Shown: positions 20,841 to 32,800 of the stretch, in pieces
Layout of the letters: every line of letters begins with the position of its first letter
How positions within the stretch are numbered: the stretch's first letter is position 1
NCBI GenBank assembly: GCA_009733575.1
Contig: ML769387.1
Coordinates: 1 to 64,000, forward strand
DNA: 64,000 nt
Direction: 5' to 3'
Source: Gymnopus androsaceus JB14
Taxonomy: Eukaryota > Basidiomycota > Agaricomycetes > Agaricales > Omphalotaceae
Notes under the pieces: generated by a model
Databases searched by the model: none
What the model saw: the letters and a program-made list of their open reading frames with translations, nothing else
Told to the model about the DNA's origin: nothing
Program-made: the position numbers and the translations under genes

Positions 20841-23800
20841 TCAATGGTGGCCGTTGAAAATCAAGAAAGAAATAGAGGCTCTTGAGAAGAAGAGCTGCGC
20901 TGATAATTCTTCTTTAGTGCATTCGCCAAAGGGTTGTCTTCAACACGCGATGAGCAGCACCAGGCAGCACCCTGATCAATTTTCGCACCCGTTTGACACC
21001 CGGTTTTATTGTGTATATTCCAGATAAGTACTACAAGGATACGTACTACAAGGATAGCTATCTAGAGGTTGCCCAACAATAATTGCAGTAAAAACTGCTC
21101 AATAAACCCAAAAAGCCCAAAAAAGTGGGCCTCAGATTTAGTCCAAGGCTAAATTTCCAATAAATTCTTATCCTTCCATCTGCTAGCAGCTTATCAGAAT
21201 CATGCATATGTTTGAAGAGAAGTTACACTAGTTTGAGCATCTGATTATTTGTGAAAATTGGGGTTAGAGGAAGCCAAAGTTCTGTGCGATAATCAACACC
21301 GTAACACCGTAACCTCCGCCTCGTGATCGTATGCAGTCCAGGTCTTCTTTTCTAATGGCGAAGAAAGAGCTTGAAAAGAGCAGGATATACGACTCGAAAA
21401 GCGTTCAAGCAGACGACGATTTTATCTGGACTAGAATGACACTTACAATTCCTATAGCTTGCCATCTTCGACTCGGAATACTGGACCGCGATCCCGCATA
21501 TACCGACGTTTCATTAGGTCGATAGGACCAGAAAGGCCTAGGATCTTATACCGAACCACCGAGGCGCCGTGCTTGACGAACCAATCCAAGGAGCCCGCCT
21601 CAGCCATAACGGTACAATGTTCCGAAGCCCGAATACCCCCTTGTTGTAGATTCCGAAGCGTCAGGATTCCAGTAACAGGGCCAAGGGGCTTTGCAGGTAA
21701 AACGAGTCAGGCAAATGAACATCTGAGGAAGGAAAGAACAAACACTGGCATTGCAATTAGGCTCTCCGACCCGCACGCTGTGCTGCGACTCGGACTCGGT
21801 AAGTAACCTTAATTGTCTACCCACGTCCTCTAGAGTTGACGCGTAATCTCTGCGGCGCAGTCTAAGGTCCAGATGTTCGATGGCGAAATGATCTTGTTGG
21901 GTCAATTGCGCCTCTAAAAATATTGCCTAGTGTCAATGCGTCACTATCCCTCTGTTGCATTGGAGATCCGGCGGTACATACTCGAGGAGAAGCTGGCCGA
22001 CGCAAGCATAGATGAATTCATGACAATTTCATCCAGTGTAACTCGAAACAGAGAGATTATCATCGTTGGAGCCTCTGTGTACAGTGTAGGCAACCGATTC
22101 TGGCCAGTAGTCTAATGTGGAGACGCGATTGTTCCACATATGGAGGCACGATTGACATTCCGGTTCTGCAAATTTCATTATTAGTTAGTGGGTACTTGGC
22201 ATTGTACTATTCCTAAGGCCTTACGTAAGGCCTGAGGATCAGCTTAAAAGTCTTGAGTTCCAACATCCAGGTCCTGAATTGTGTGCCCGACGTCGTCAGA
22301 TAGACAGATTGAGATGAAGCACTAGACCAAATAGAGATCAAATACCGTATGTTATCTGTTTTTGACAACGATTAGTGCTGATAACGCTTCTGTTTAGTGT
22401 TAACTAGCGTATATATATGTCAAAAATCAGGACTCGGGAGCCAAAGATCGACCCACCCGAAAAACAAGGACTCATAGCTTTACACTAGTATGATGTTACA
22501 ATTGTTGCAAGGCTGTAATAAAGGAACACTGAAGTACTGCTAGTTTGGCAAACTTGAGAGCTGAGGCCGGCAGAATTGCACGTCCGGAAAATTGGTGGAA
22601 TATTCTGGACGCCAACGTTGAACTTGTAAGGCTACCTCCGCAAAAGAGAAAGTGAGAGCTCAAATTGAGCACTCGCAGCGACGATGATGGATACGGAAGC
22701 GAAGATGCGTTTCACGCACTTTCGCTGCCGCTCCGCTGGACGTTGATCCAATAGCTGCAATTTGTCACGTCCATCGATCCACAGGAGTCTATAGGAGCCG
22801 GTAGGGTAGGGCCCGCTGGTAAATTATCGTCAGGACGACGACGGAGGAGGCATCCTTGTATTTCAAGAGCCTTGTACCCCTTCAGGAGTCCACCGTTCAC
22901 CGCGACCCAAGAATAGGATGTGACTGCGAAATACAATTAGCATTGGAAGAACGGAGAAACGGATTGACAAGCCAAGGCAGCAAACGTTGACGTTAGTTAG
23001 ACCCTCGACGCACGCCGTACTTGGTATGATCTAAAACCGAATCAGAGACAACGTCGCACTCTCGAAACGCGGGATACCTGTTATATCCGTCGAGGAGTAG
23101 TAGCAGATCCAGAGTTCAAAAGTCTCCGCCCGCCGGGTCTGTCCTGGTTTGCCCGGCCGAGCCTCGAGAGTCGTCGCAGTCGTCGCGGACGGAGACTGTG
23201 ACGGAGATTATTTCTGGATGTCCAATTCGGATTTGTGACTTGTCGACAGACTTGCATTATACAGCTGCAATAAATGAGAATTCCTCGCGATATTTTTGCA
23301 CGATTCCGAACAACTGACAGAACGCGTCCGATTCTGCTTATAGCTGGGTGGCTTAGTATTGAAGTGATAAATGAAGTGTCGTGTCGCTGTCAACCTCGAT
23401 GAGCTCGAGGAATTCATCGCGATTCAAGATCGACTTCGCGGGAACGACGAAGGCCGAGCGTGTAGTTCACACGTGCGTAAGCCAGGAAGACACGGTCCGC
23501 TTTGCTCTTAGCCTCAGTCAATCGAGAACGTTCTCCAAAACTTGCAAATCGCAATATAGCATTGATGAGAATAACTAGACTACAGTGGTGGTTTGGGAAT
23601 ACTTGGGTACGTATATGGTATGTGGAAGGCAGCGCGTTGGTTAATAAGTAAGCGAAGCAACAATAGTCCCCAAATTTTTCAAGTGAATTCGACGAGCGAT
23701 GGTAGTACAAGTAACCTTTTTTCCCTACTTTCTATGAAATGATGATGCAGGTGAGAAGATGATAGCACAAAAAGAAACAACGAAGGATGGAAATTTTTGA

Positions 23801-24214
23801 GGTGGTGATGATGGTAGTTATACTATATCGTCGATGATAAAGAGGGTGTACCTTGTTAATGTTAATGCGTAAACGGCGAATAGTGGTATGTACGGTCATA
23901 ATGCGAAAAGGTTGCGATTTGAGAGCAGAAATAATTGATGCTGAGATGGATATATGCTGATGAGTGATGTGTGTGATGATAACGACGACGACGAAAGACT
24001 TGAGAATAATGTTCTATTACAAAGGGCGATGCAAAAGAAACGGAAATCCGGTGTTTGAGAGCGTGCAATTCATGAGACAATATTGAATGATAGAAATGCT
24101 GGGCGTGATGCCTTTTGGAGATGAGGCGTTGCAAAGGTCCCGACAGCGAAACCGAAACAGTTCGCAGATGGAGAGGGAAATGCGCCGATAGAAATGGCTG
24201 AGGTTGGCACTGTA
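20841..24214. other. 3.4-kb gene-poor interval
   Basis: No confident gene. One minus-strand block (21480-21905) looks coding and is listed separately. The rest has only short frames, AT-rich runs and no recognised repeats or RNA genes. Confidence 0.35.
21480..21905 (-). CDS. Possible exons of an unrecognised gene
   Basis: On the minus strand two adjoining pieces look like coding exons. The first spans about 21835-21905 (HFAIEHLDLRLRRRDY, then TLEDVGRQL). The second spans about 21485-21692 and contains TGILTLRNLQQGGIRASE, then SLDWFVKHGASVVRYKILG and KRRYMRDRGPVFRVEDGKL. A plausible acceptor (CAAAG) precedes the second block, and amino-acid composition is protein-like in this frame only. No family was recognised, and neither end of the gene could be fixed. 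It may be a decayed gene. Confidence 0.3.
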
Positions 24215-25566
24215 TTACGACCCGTAACGCTGGGATACCACCCGCTCACGATGAAGCAACCCACTACGCCCATGCCCAAACCCGGGCGCTTCTTGTGAAG
24301 CACCTACACCATCGAGTTCCGACACCATGGCACGTCCTCGAGGTCGAGGTCGACTAGTGGAGTCGGCTTTTCGTCCTCTTGAAGCAAGATTGAACAGCTC
24401 CGAGGGAGAACAGCTAATAATATCAAGGTTCATTTTCGGTGGCGGAGAGCTGTTACGCCTGATAGCTGTCCGCCCCCGAGGTGGACCAGCAGCTGCCCAG
24501 TCAAAAATCCGTTCTATACTGTTCTTGCTTCCTTTGCTGCTCAGCTGAGTGCGAAAAGCTTCGGTAGCTGTCGCAGGTGGCGCGAAAGGATTGTTGGAGC
24601 GAGAACGAGACCGTGACGATGAGCTCTCATTGCCAGAAATGCGAGAGCCTTGCGAGGGATCCAAAACTCGTCTGCGACCACGAGGTGTCGCTTGCATAGT
24701 GGCAGTGGGTGGAGCCGTGAAAGGATGAACAGGCATGCCAGCAATTGTTAATTTTGGAGTGGGAGGTGAGGGTCGTGTCGCTGAATGACCAGAAGAGTCG
24801 GAGACGGAAAGCGACACACGTGGAGACTGTGTGTCGCCGGAGACTTGAAGTAGGGAAAAATAAGCAGGTAGACTGGCACGGTTGCGAGCACGTTTTGCTT
24901 TTGTAATTGTGGACCTCTTCTGATCCTCATCGGGAGTCATTAGAGGTGAATAAGGCTCTACTTCGTCTCGGCTCGAGCTTCCGAAATCAGAATAGTTCTC
25001 ATCATCGGTAGACGACGACTGAGAATGTGCGCTCCAAGGACTATGCACGTGTCCAGGGAGAGAGCCCGAAGGCGTTGCGCGATACGCTGCAGCATGGCCA
25101 TTGTTAGTGCCAGAAGGCCGCCTGGCGTAGGATAGAGGACGAAAGATTGGATAAAGGCCCGAAGACTTGGAATTCCCTTCTGCAGAGTCGTCATGATAGC
25201 CACCTTCACTTCCAGACACGAAATGTGAATCATCCTCTTCATCTGTTAGAACAGAACAGGAGGTAGAAGATGCAGACGATGAGATAGAGTTGTGGTCTCG
25301 ACTGTGATAACCTCTGAGAGCTTTACCCAATGCGGATGGAACCAAGGCTGGGACTTCGCCTCCTACAGCGTAGCCCAGATGAGGCGAGGAGAGTGTGCTG
25401 CTAGCGGAGGAGATGGAAGGTGAAGCGGTATCCAAATTCATACATTCGTCGCTGCAATACACACGGCTGATACAAGGGCGTTAGACAAGATAAATAAGCA
25501 AAATAACAATACTTACCCGTCGTCCGAGAGATGTTTGCCACAAGTAAGGCAAATTTCTTCAAACAT
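24215..25566 (-). CDS. Ecl1-family (life-span regulatory) zinc-binding protein
   Basis: Two exons, 25517-25566 and 24215-25466, separated by a 50-nt intron, give 433 aa. The extreme N-terminus, with CLTCGKHL followed by GRVYCSDECMNLD, has the paired-cysteine signature of the Ecl1/2/3 zinc-binding family. In fission yeast these small proteins extend chronological life span and respond to nutrient stress. The remaining ~400 residues are Ser/Pro/Arg-rich and probably disordered, with several SP/TP sites and RGR clusters. Fission-yeast Ecl proteins are under 100 aa, so the long tail is a fungal-lineage extension. The start is supported because the motif begins five residues after the ATG. Confidence 0.8.
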
Positions 25567-28500
25567 CCTAGCAACTGGGAGGAGCTCAGTGTAAACAATG
25601 AGCTCGAGCGTATGGTCAGACGAGATGTGGGCTCTAATTAAGAGCCTTCCCTATATATACAAAAAGAAGTCACGGCGCATGTCACAAGATCGGAATCAAA
25701 TTAGATCGCTAAATCTGGCCGTAATTCACACTTTATTGTCCTCGCCGAACTAGCGGCTCCTCCGAGATTTGGCCCAGATTTGGCATCGGAATGTCCATGA
25801 TAACCTCTTTGCCAGCAAGAAAAACCAACTTCTAGCTTTCCAACTGACACTGTGGTGGTCCCTCCAGCTCTATAGGCAAAAAAAGAAAATTCGAGTCACT
25901 TTAGGAGTCATTGCCTCGGTACTCACTGCAATGGCACCATCATCACACGTTTGAAAGTGCCGCCTTCGAGCGCTTCTTCGACGTTCGTGTCAAAGATGAA
26001 AGATGTCTCCTAAAGAACATACACGTTCTTTTCGCGGAATACTCGCGTTCCTGTATGCTTTCCTGTATGCTTTCCTGATGCTTTCCGGGCGAACAAGTCC
26101 TATAGCACGCGTCACCTAGTGACTAGATCACGGGATACTACGCCAGTGACATCACCAATTTCATTGTGGCTGGCTGGTCATCGAGTTTCGTTGCTATGTT
26201 AATCCCGAACGGCCGAAATGTCTGTTTCGTCTCACAATTCGACAAGGGGCTTTTTGGACTCGCGAGACTCGCGAGCCTCGTGTCAAGTATGCGATTCTGC
26301 GCCATCTTTGACTCCGTATACGGTGACTTTGCAATTCGTCATTCAGTCCCGAACTGGCGGTATGCGTATCACACGCGTTTTCTTTCACGAATCACACCAT
26401 GCTTCGTAACTTAACAGCGCAAGTTCAATGGTATGCACCCTCGGTTAGCCGTCATTGCAGCATCATTAACGTTGAACAGCACTTTTTTTGGTCAATTACA
26501 ATCTTGCGGGTGACGAACAGTTGTATACGACTGCTGACTGCCCTAGGTTTTGATGTCCCCAACCAAAACTATTTCGTTTCCCCACAGAAGTGCAATATCA
26601 TAGGCCGTCCATGCTTAATACCCAGGAAGGAATGGTCAATAGTCAGACTCGTCTCCTGACATAGGGTACCCTGCCGGTTGGCCTTCTAGATCTATATTAG
26701 CGTTCGCCCAGTGGTTCTTCAGGTTCTTCTCCTGACCGAATCTTTTCCGCTATTCGTTCTACGATTCAATCACGATCACTGAGCTGTTTTAGAGTGTGTC
26801 TTCGCCTCGCAGTATGCACGCGACGCCGTAAAACTCTTCATGCTTTCCTTGCATGCAAGCCTACTAGTAAGTAACGGATTCCGAAAGATAAATCTTTCGA
26901 TTCCGAAAGTAAGTGACATATTTCAAAACTTCTATCCGTATCTTCCCAACTTCCCCGAGTACTCTGGGGTGCTATAGATCATTGTTTCCTCGGCCTCTTG
27001 AAGAGTCTGGGCTTATACAGGGTACTCACGACCTATTTCGGATGTTATGCAATACTTACAGAATGGGGACCAGACTGGGCTTCTGGACGTGGACGCCGCA
27101 GTTACTCCATGCTCTCGATTGTCTTGCATTCTAAATCCACTTTTCCCAACGCCTGGACTTCTCTTGGAGTTACCACCTTATCCGAGTTTCCCACTACAAT
27201 CACAAAAAGGGTATCTGTCAAGTCTATTTCTTTCTCAATCCCAAGCGTGACAATACATACATGGAAACTTCAAAGCTCACGAACAGCTTAAATCGTGAGG
27301 AACTGTTCGAATTCGCGCTGTGCCGCCAAGTCGTTCTGAGTCAGTCGGCCTAGGAATATATATGGAAGTAAGCATCTATCAACAGATCACCGCAATTGCG
27401 ATGAGCGCTGGTGAGCATCTCATTCATCGCGCCAGATTGAGAACAATGGGATCGGCGGCGAGCAGCTGGGAGATCACGAAATCCCGAATCGATATCACAG
27501 GTATCACATTCATCCTAGGGCTTCATTTACAATCACAACACCTGTCTCGACGCGACAGACCTCGAGTCTATCCGCCCTGAAGAGTGCAAGAGCATGAATT
27601 GTAGAGGGATGCATACAACATAGTCCCTTTGTTCATTGTGATTGTAATTTGTGATATGCACTTCAATTGAGATGCGATTTCTTCGATTGTGACATCGCTT
27701 CGCATTTCCCGACTGACGCTATCACCCTAGCCAGCCCTTCGGAATTCAAGCCCATCCCGTTGAATGCTTTGGGAAGAAAACCGTGCACAAACGCCTTTTT
27801 TTGGAACAAAGGAAGACCAAAAAGACCGCAATCGTCACCCGCAAGCACAAGACTATGTGATAACTCCGCCGTAAGTATGTGGTTCCTTCCCGGTAACTTA
27901 AGTAAACCTAATAGCAATATGTCGACTTATTTTGTGGCAACTCAAGCCAAGGTTCACAACAAGCGGTCGTCAGGAGTAACCCATTTGTTCACTGGGTAAG
28001 TAATTCGGTAGCAAACGATAATATAAAGAAAAGAAAAGGACAATTGCAACCAGATGCCTTACAAAGTTACATACGCATACATCGAGGCCCCACAACGAAT
28101 TTCATTGGTGGCAAGACTGGCAAGTGGCCGCAAGGCTAAGAAAAATTATTGGCTATTGCGGGAGGGTTTGGCTGTACCGCAGGTGTTTCGGCCATCCCGT
28201 TACATATCGGGAAGGAGAGGCCTGTGCTTGAGTATCAGCGCTATGTACCAAAGTTGGAACGACGATAGAAATTGTGAAACAAGTACCAATTATCTTCGTG
28301 ATCTCCAGCATATACCCAGATCCTCTCTCGCCTTAATTCTCGGACCCGCCCATGTCACAGCTAGGAAAGGGGATGTCATTTCATTCGGTAGTTCGGGAGG
28401 TTGGGAGAGGATTCTATACATCTCGGGTCCAACAAACACCCGCAAGAAGCCATAAATGCATCAATTGGCGAGGTCTATACCTCAGTTGGGTATAGTGTTT

Positions 28501-29639
28501 GGCACAGGACTTAGGATGAGCGGTCCGAAAGCAAGATCTACAAGACCAAAGGAACAACTTAAAGTCTTTCTTCCGAACTGAAACCCAGTGGGAATTGCTC
28601 GGATGCGGTGGGTGTCTCTGTTTCCGTCCACGATGGGAATGTCGGGAACTCGTAAGAGTTTCGGGATCCAATAGATAGTCTTCAGTAGTTCTTTCCGAGC
28701 TTGAACCTCAGAGTTGTGTATGTAACCTCTGTATACCTACTATTCCCCGTAATATTAGTTAGCAATTGACACGTACGAAAAGTCAAGAATTCCAATCACG
28801 TTATATTAGAAGAAGTTTGATAGATTATTTTGCATAGTATAGTGGCCGCACATCTCCTCGATTTAATTCGCATTCGTCCTAAGTGTAGACTCGAGCTTTC
28901 TCGACCGGCTGTCTCAGTCTTATTGCCATTTCGCTTCCATATACTTTCCCATATACTTTCGACGTGGCAACCCCACTGAAAAGAAAAAATCACGCATGAG
29001 TCCAGTAAAAAATCAGAATGCAGAATCATCAATTATCAGCCATGGCAAGAAAAAGATTGAGAGGTATTTGAGGTCCTTGAATGATTGATCTTGATTTGAG
29101 ACTGCTGTAATATGGATGTGGAAGCACCACTCATAAAAATCGTAGTAATGTCGTTTACATCCACCACCATCACCGATTACATGAGGTGATGGTAAGGCAG
29201 TAGAAAGGTGTTGACGGTACGGCGCGTTGTCTACACAAAGGCAGATTAAAGCACTAGACGACTACAATGAGAACAGCAATTGCCACCCAGTTATGGAAAG
29301 AGATTAAAAGAAGCGTAGGTAGATAGGCGGCGCAGGCTTCAAAGCTCAAAGCTCAGATCAGGTACGCAGGCAGAGCCTGATAAACAGCGAAGTGCAATGA
29401 TAACGACAGGTATGTACATGCATGATAACAGCACGGTTCTTCTTTTGCGTTCTTGCCTCTTCTTGTTCAGCACTTCAAGAAGGTGGCGGATAGGAGCTGA
29501 CGCGAAGCGAAAGGAAGAGTACTGGGGACGAGATGGAGGACGGCAGAATGATGCATATTCGTGATTGTTCGCGAAAAAATACGCCGGTTAGCCATGCTTC
29601 AAAGAAGTCTCAGACTAGGACAAGTCAGAAACATGAGGA
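25567..29639. other. 4-kb gene-poor interval
   Basis: No confident gene between the Ecl1-family gene and VPS54. The best open frames are on the plus strand at 27667-27999 and 28054-28455. They are separated by a GTAAG donor-like site and could be exons of an unknown gene (SHFPTDAITLASPSEFKP and MPYKVTYAYIEAPQR), but no domain was recognised. Relaxed composition suggests old, decayed sequence. Confidence 0.35.
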
Positions 29640-29895
29640 TTATGAACGATGTTCCCCATCTTCGGACACGATCGCTGGGGCTGGCGTTGAGCTGTCTGCT
29701 GGACCATTCAAAGAACCAGCGGAAGAACCTGACGCTTCGGAGGGTGGTGCGCCATTTAACTCTGGATGCGCATTCACATGCTCGGTAACCGGCTCAGAAG
29801 AGGAAGCTGCTGGTGAGGCAAAATCATGTGGCGCGCCGAGAGAAAGGGAAAGAGGTTCACTGGCGTTAGCGTTTGTAACACCTTCATTCGCACCA

Positions 29896-32800
29896 CTAGG
29901 GCGTTCCGGTTCCGAAGATTGCGATAGATTGAAAGAAGTCTTGTGTGGCTGGCAATGAAGATGCAGTTACCCGTTCTGGCCCAGGTTCTGAGGGAATTTC
30001 AACCTGCCTGAAACCAGAGCCTAGAGGAGGTTCTGGAAGAGGCGGAGAAGGGGGTACTTCGGCCTCCACATCAATAGGAAGAGGGGGCGGAGGAGGAGGA
30101 GATTTGGCACGATGTGGGCGTTGGAATGGATTGGGACTCAGACTCCGGGAAACAGTTGGATTGCCGCCGCCGTGCGTGCCGTCGTTCAGTGTCTCCGGTG
30201 CCCTCGGCGTCGTCCTCTGGTCAGGTACAGGTGAAGATGTAGTAGATCGAGCTGGCGGCGGTGGCGGATTAGATGCCGTTGGCGCGCCTGCCATGGGCGG
30301 AGGTGTTTGAGTGCGTGAACCGTTCTCAGACGACCCAGGTAAGGTGGGCAAAGATCTATCGTAAGACGATGACGTTGACCGAGCGAGTAGCCCCCGAAGC
30401 CTCTGGTTAGTACTTGCATTAGAAGCAGCACTGTTTGGGGGAGACATTAACGAGCTACTGCGGGTCGGAGTTGGAGGAGCGCCAGGGGGTCTTGGAATCG
30501 GCTTCTCCTGAATAACAGTCTCAAGCATCATACTAGGTTTGCCGATGGTTTTCAAAGCTGACAGTTTCTGATGCAAGAATCTCGCGTCCTCTAAGAGTCT
30601 GTAGAACGTATTATCAGCGATAGGAACCCTAAAAGTCAGCGTAGCTTAAACCCACTTCATCTTAGCTTCAGCGTGAGGTAGTTCGATTTTACCATATTCC
30701 TCTGAGAGTCGATGGTTGATCGCTGCGAATACCTGGCTCATAACATCCTGAAACGAAAAAAAAAGTAAGTATACCAAATCGTTACATATGACGAAAAATT
30801 CTACACCCACCTCAACAACCGCGGCCGAAAGGTACCTCGACAATACTTTGTGTAGTGTGACAGTTTCCTTGACAAGTAATTCCATATACTCGTTAATACC
30901 GCCACCAGCTTTGGCTTTATTCCAATTCACAGCCTAAATATTTTTCACAAAGTAAGATGCCACAGTTAAAACATAAGAAGGTCATGAGTTATAACAAACG
31001 TTGAAGGAATGTGAAGAAAAGGAAATCACACGTGCCTGTAAAGACTTGATATGTGCACTCAATCGGTCGCCCATGATTGCAATAAGTTTAGCGTGAATCT
31101 CGTGTTGGTGTTCCTGGTAGTCCTACAGGGAAAAAAAAGTGTCAGAAGGTATAAACTAAAATTAGTTTCTGAGAAGGAAAATTTGTTAGAAGGAAAATGT
31201 GCGCAGCAGCAATACGGGGATTACGAGGAAAAGATAGAGAACATCCCCAAACCACAGAAGCAAGTCAAAGAAGCAGGCCAACTCGACAAAGGCGACGCAA
31301 TAAAACAGAACGCACTCTCTTTAGTTTGTCAAACTCAATTAGCATCACCGCCTGCTTAGAGCTGAGATGCCTCCTGAACGTCTCTCGGATATATGGCACC
31401 AAAGCTATCATAATTGACAAGCTCTGCGATGCAAGCGCGAGATGCTTAGCCGTTATGTTCTTCAGGCCCGCACTACGCATTGCCCCGGCACCCAACACGA
31501 CTTGACAGGTCCGAGAGTTGAAAGCCTTGAGGAACTCGATAATACGAGACATCGTGTCGGTGGTAAGAATACCAAGGTTGATAATGACAGCCAGGTAATC
31601 CGTCAGAAGGGTCAGTACCGCTGAAGTAGCCGGTACGGTGAAGAAAGAACTGGATTCGACGTAGAGATGCTTCGAGTTTTTGTTGGTCGTCGCCGTTCCA
31701 CGATTGGGGGGTTTCGCAGCGGAGGATGTGATGGAGGGCGGTAATGCTGGCTGGGTAGGAGAGGCTGTACCATTTTGTGCGAAACTTGGACTTCGAAGAA
31801 GACCTTTGAAAGGGGAAAGTAACGAAGAACTCCTGGGAGTTGGAGAAGTTGGTGTTCTACTCTCCTCGATTGCCTCTGGGCGCAAGATAAGCTCCGCAGG
31901 GTCCTTCATGGCGGCATCGACAATGATGTTCGCAGTGGTTTGGATGTCCAGTGAGACTTCTTGAGGACCCCATTGCTCGTCTTCCACGAGTTTTGCAGAC
32001 TGGGTCAGACGAGTTTGGTGAAAAGTCTGTAGGAACACTTTCGCCTGAGGTATGGCATTAGCAATCGCCGGATTCTCGAAAAAAAATCCACAAACCTGGG
32101 AGACAATAGCACCTCTCAGACCTACAATCATTCGTCTACATACAACCTCACACCGTACTACAAACTCCCAGGTCTCATTGAATAGTTCTACAAAATCTTG
32201 AAGAGGAAGACTGGCGTGGACTTCGGAGCGACAGGACAATAATCGGGCTGCTTGGGTATGTGCAAGCTCCGTCGCTGATGATAGTGTATCTGTTAGTTCT
32301 GCAAGTAGCAGAGACGTAACCGAAGCGCGATCATCCGGCGATGATGAGGAAGGCCCTGGTAAGGATAAGGGCGTCGGGGGTGGTCTTGAAGTCTTTCCTT
32401 CCTTTCCCTGTCGAACTGCCTTTGTTGCCCGTTCGTCCGCCTCGATGGATTCGGAAATTTCCCCCAATAAGGCCGTCTGAAGATGTAGTCCCTCTACAAC
32501 ACTTAGCATATCACGATAAACTGTCCGCATATCAGACATGAATGCTGCATGAGGCAGGGACCGTAGATGCGCGGCAAGCTGAGGCCTGGTTTCAAAAAAG
32601 ATGAGGGTGTATGAAAGAGTGAGTAATCGACGCTAACCTGTCGGTATAATCAATTGTGGGTCCAGTCGGTGTCTGGCTCGGCGATTCAAAGTCAAACCCA
32701 GAAAAGTGCTGGAAACCCAAGAATAAGAATATAAAAGATCTCTAGAAAGCTGAGACCTACCTTTCTAACCAAGCTTCTGATCTCTTCTAATACAACCTCC

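Noticed and set aside
27663..28455. A conserved enzyme gene
   Set aside because: Open frames exist, but no family motif was recognised and the composition is not convincing.
29533..29958. 141-codon plus-strand frame below VPS54
   Set aside because: It overlaps minus-strand sequence that looks like the VPS54 tail or 3' UTR, and has no domain.
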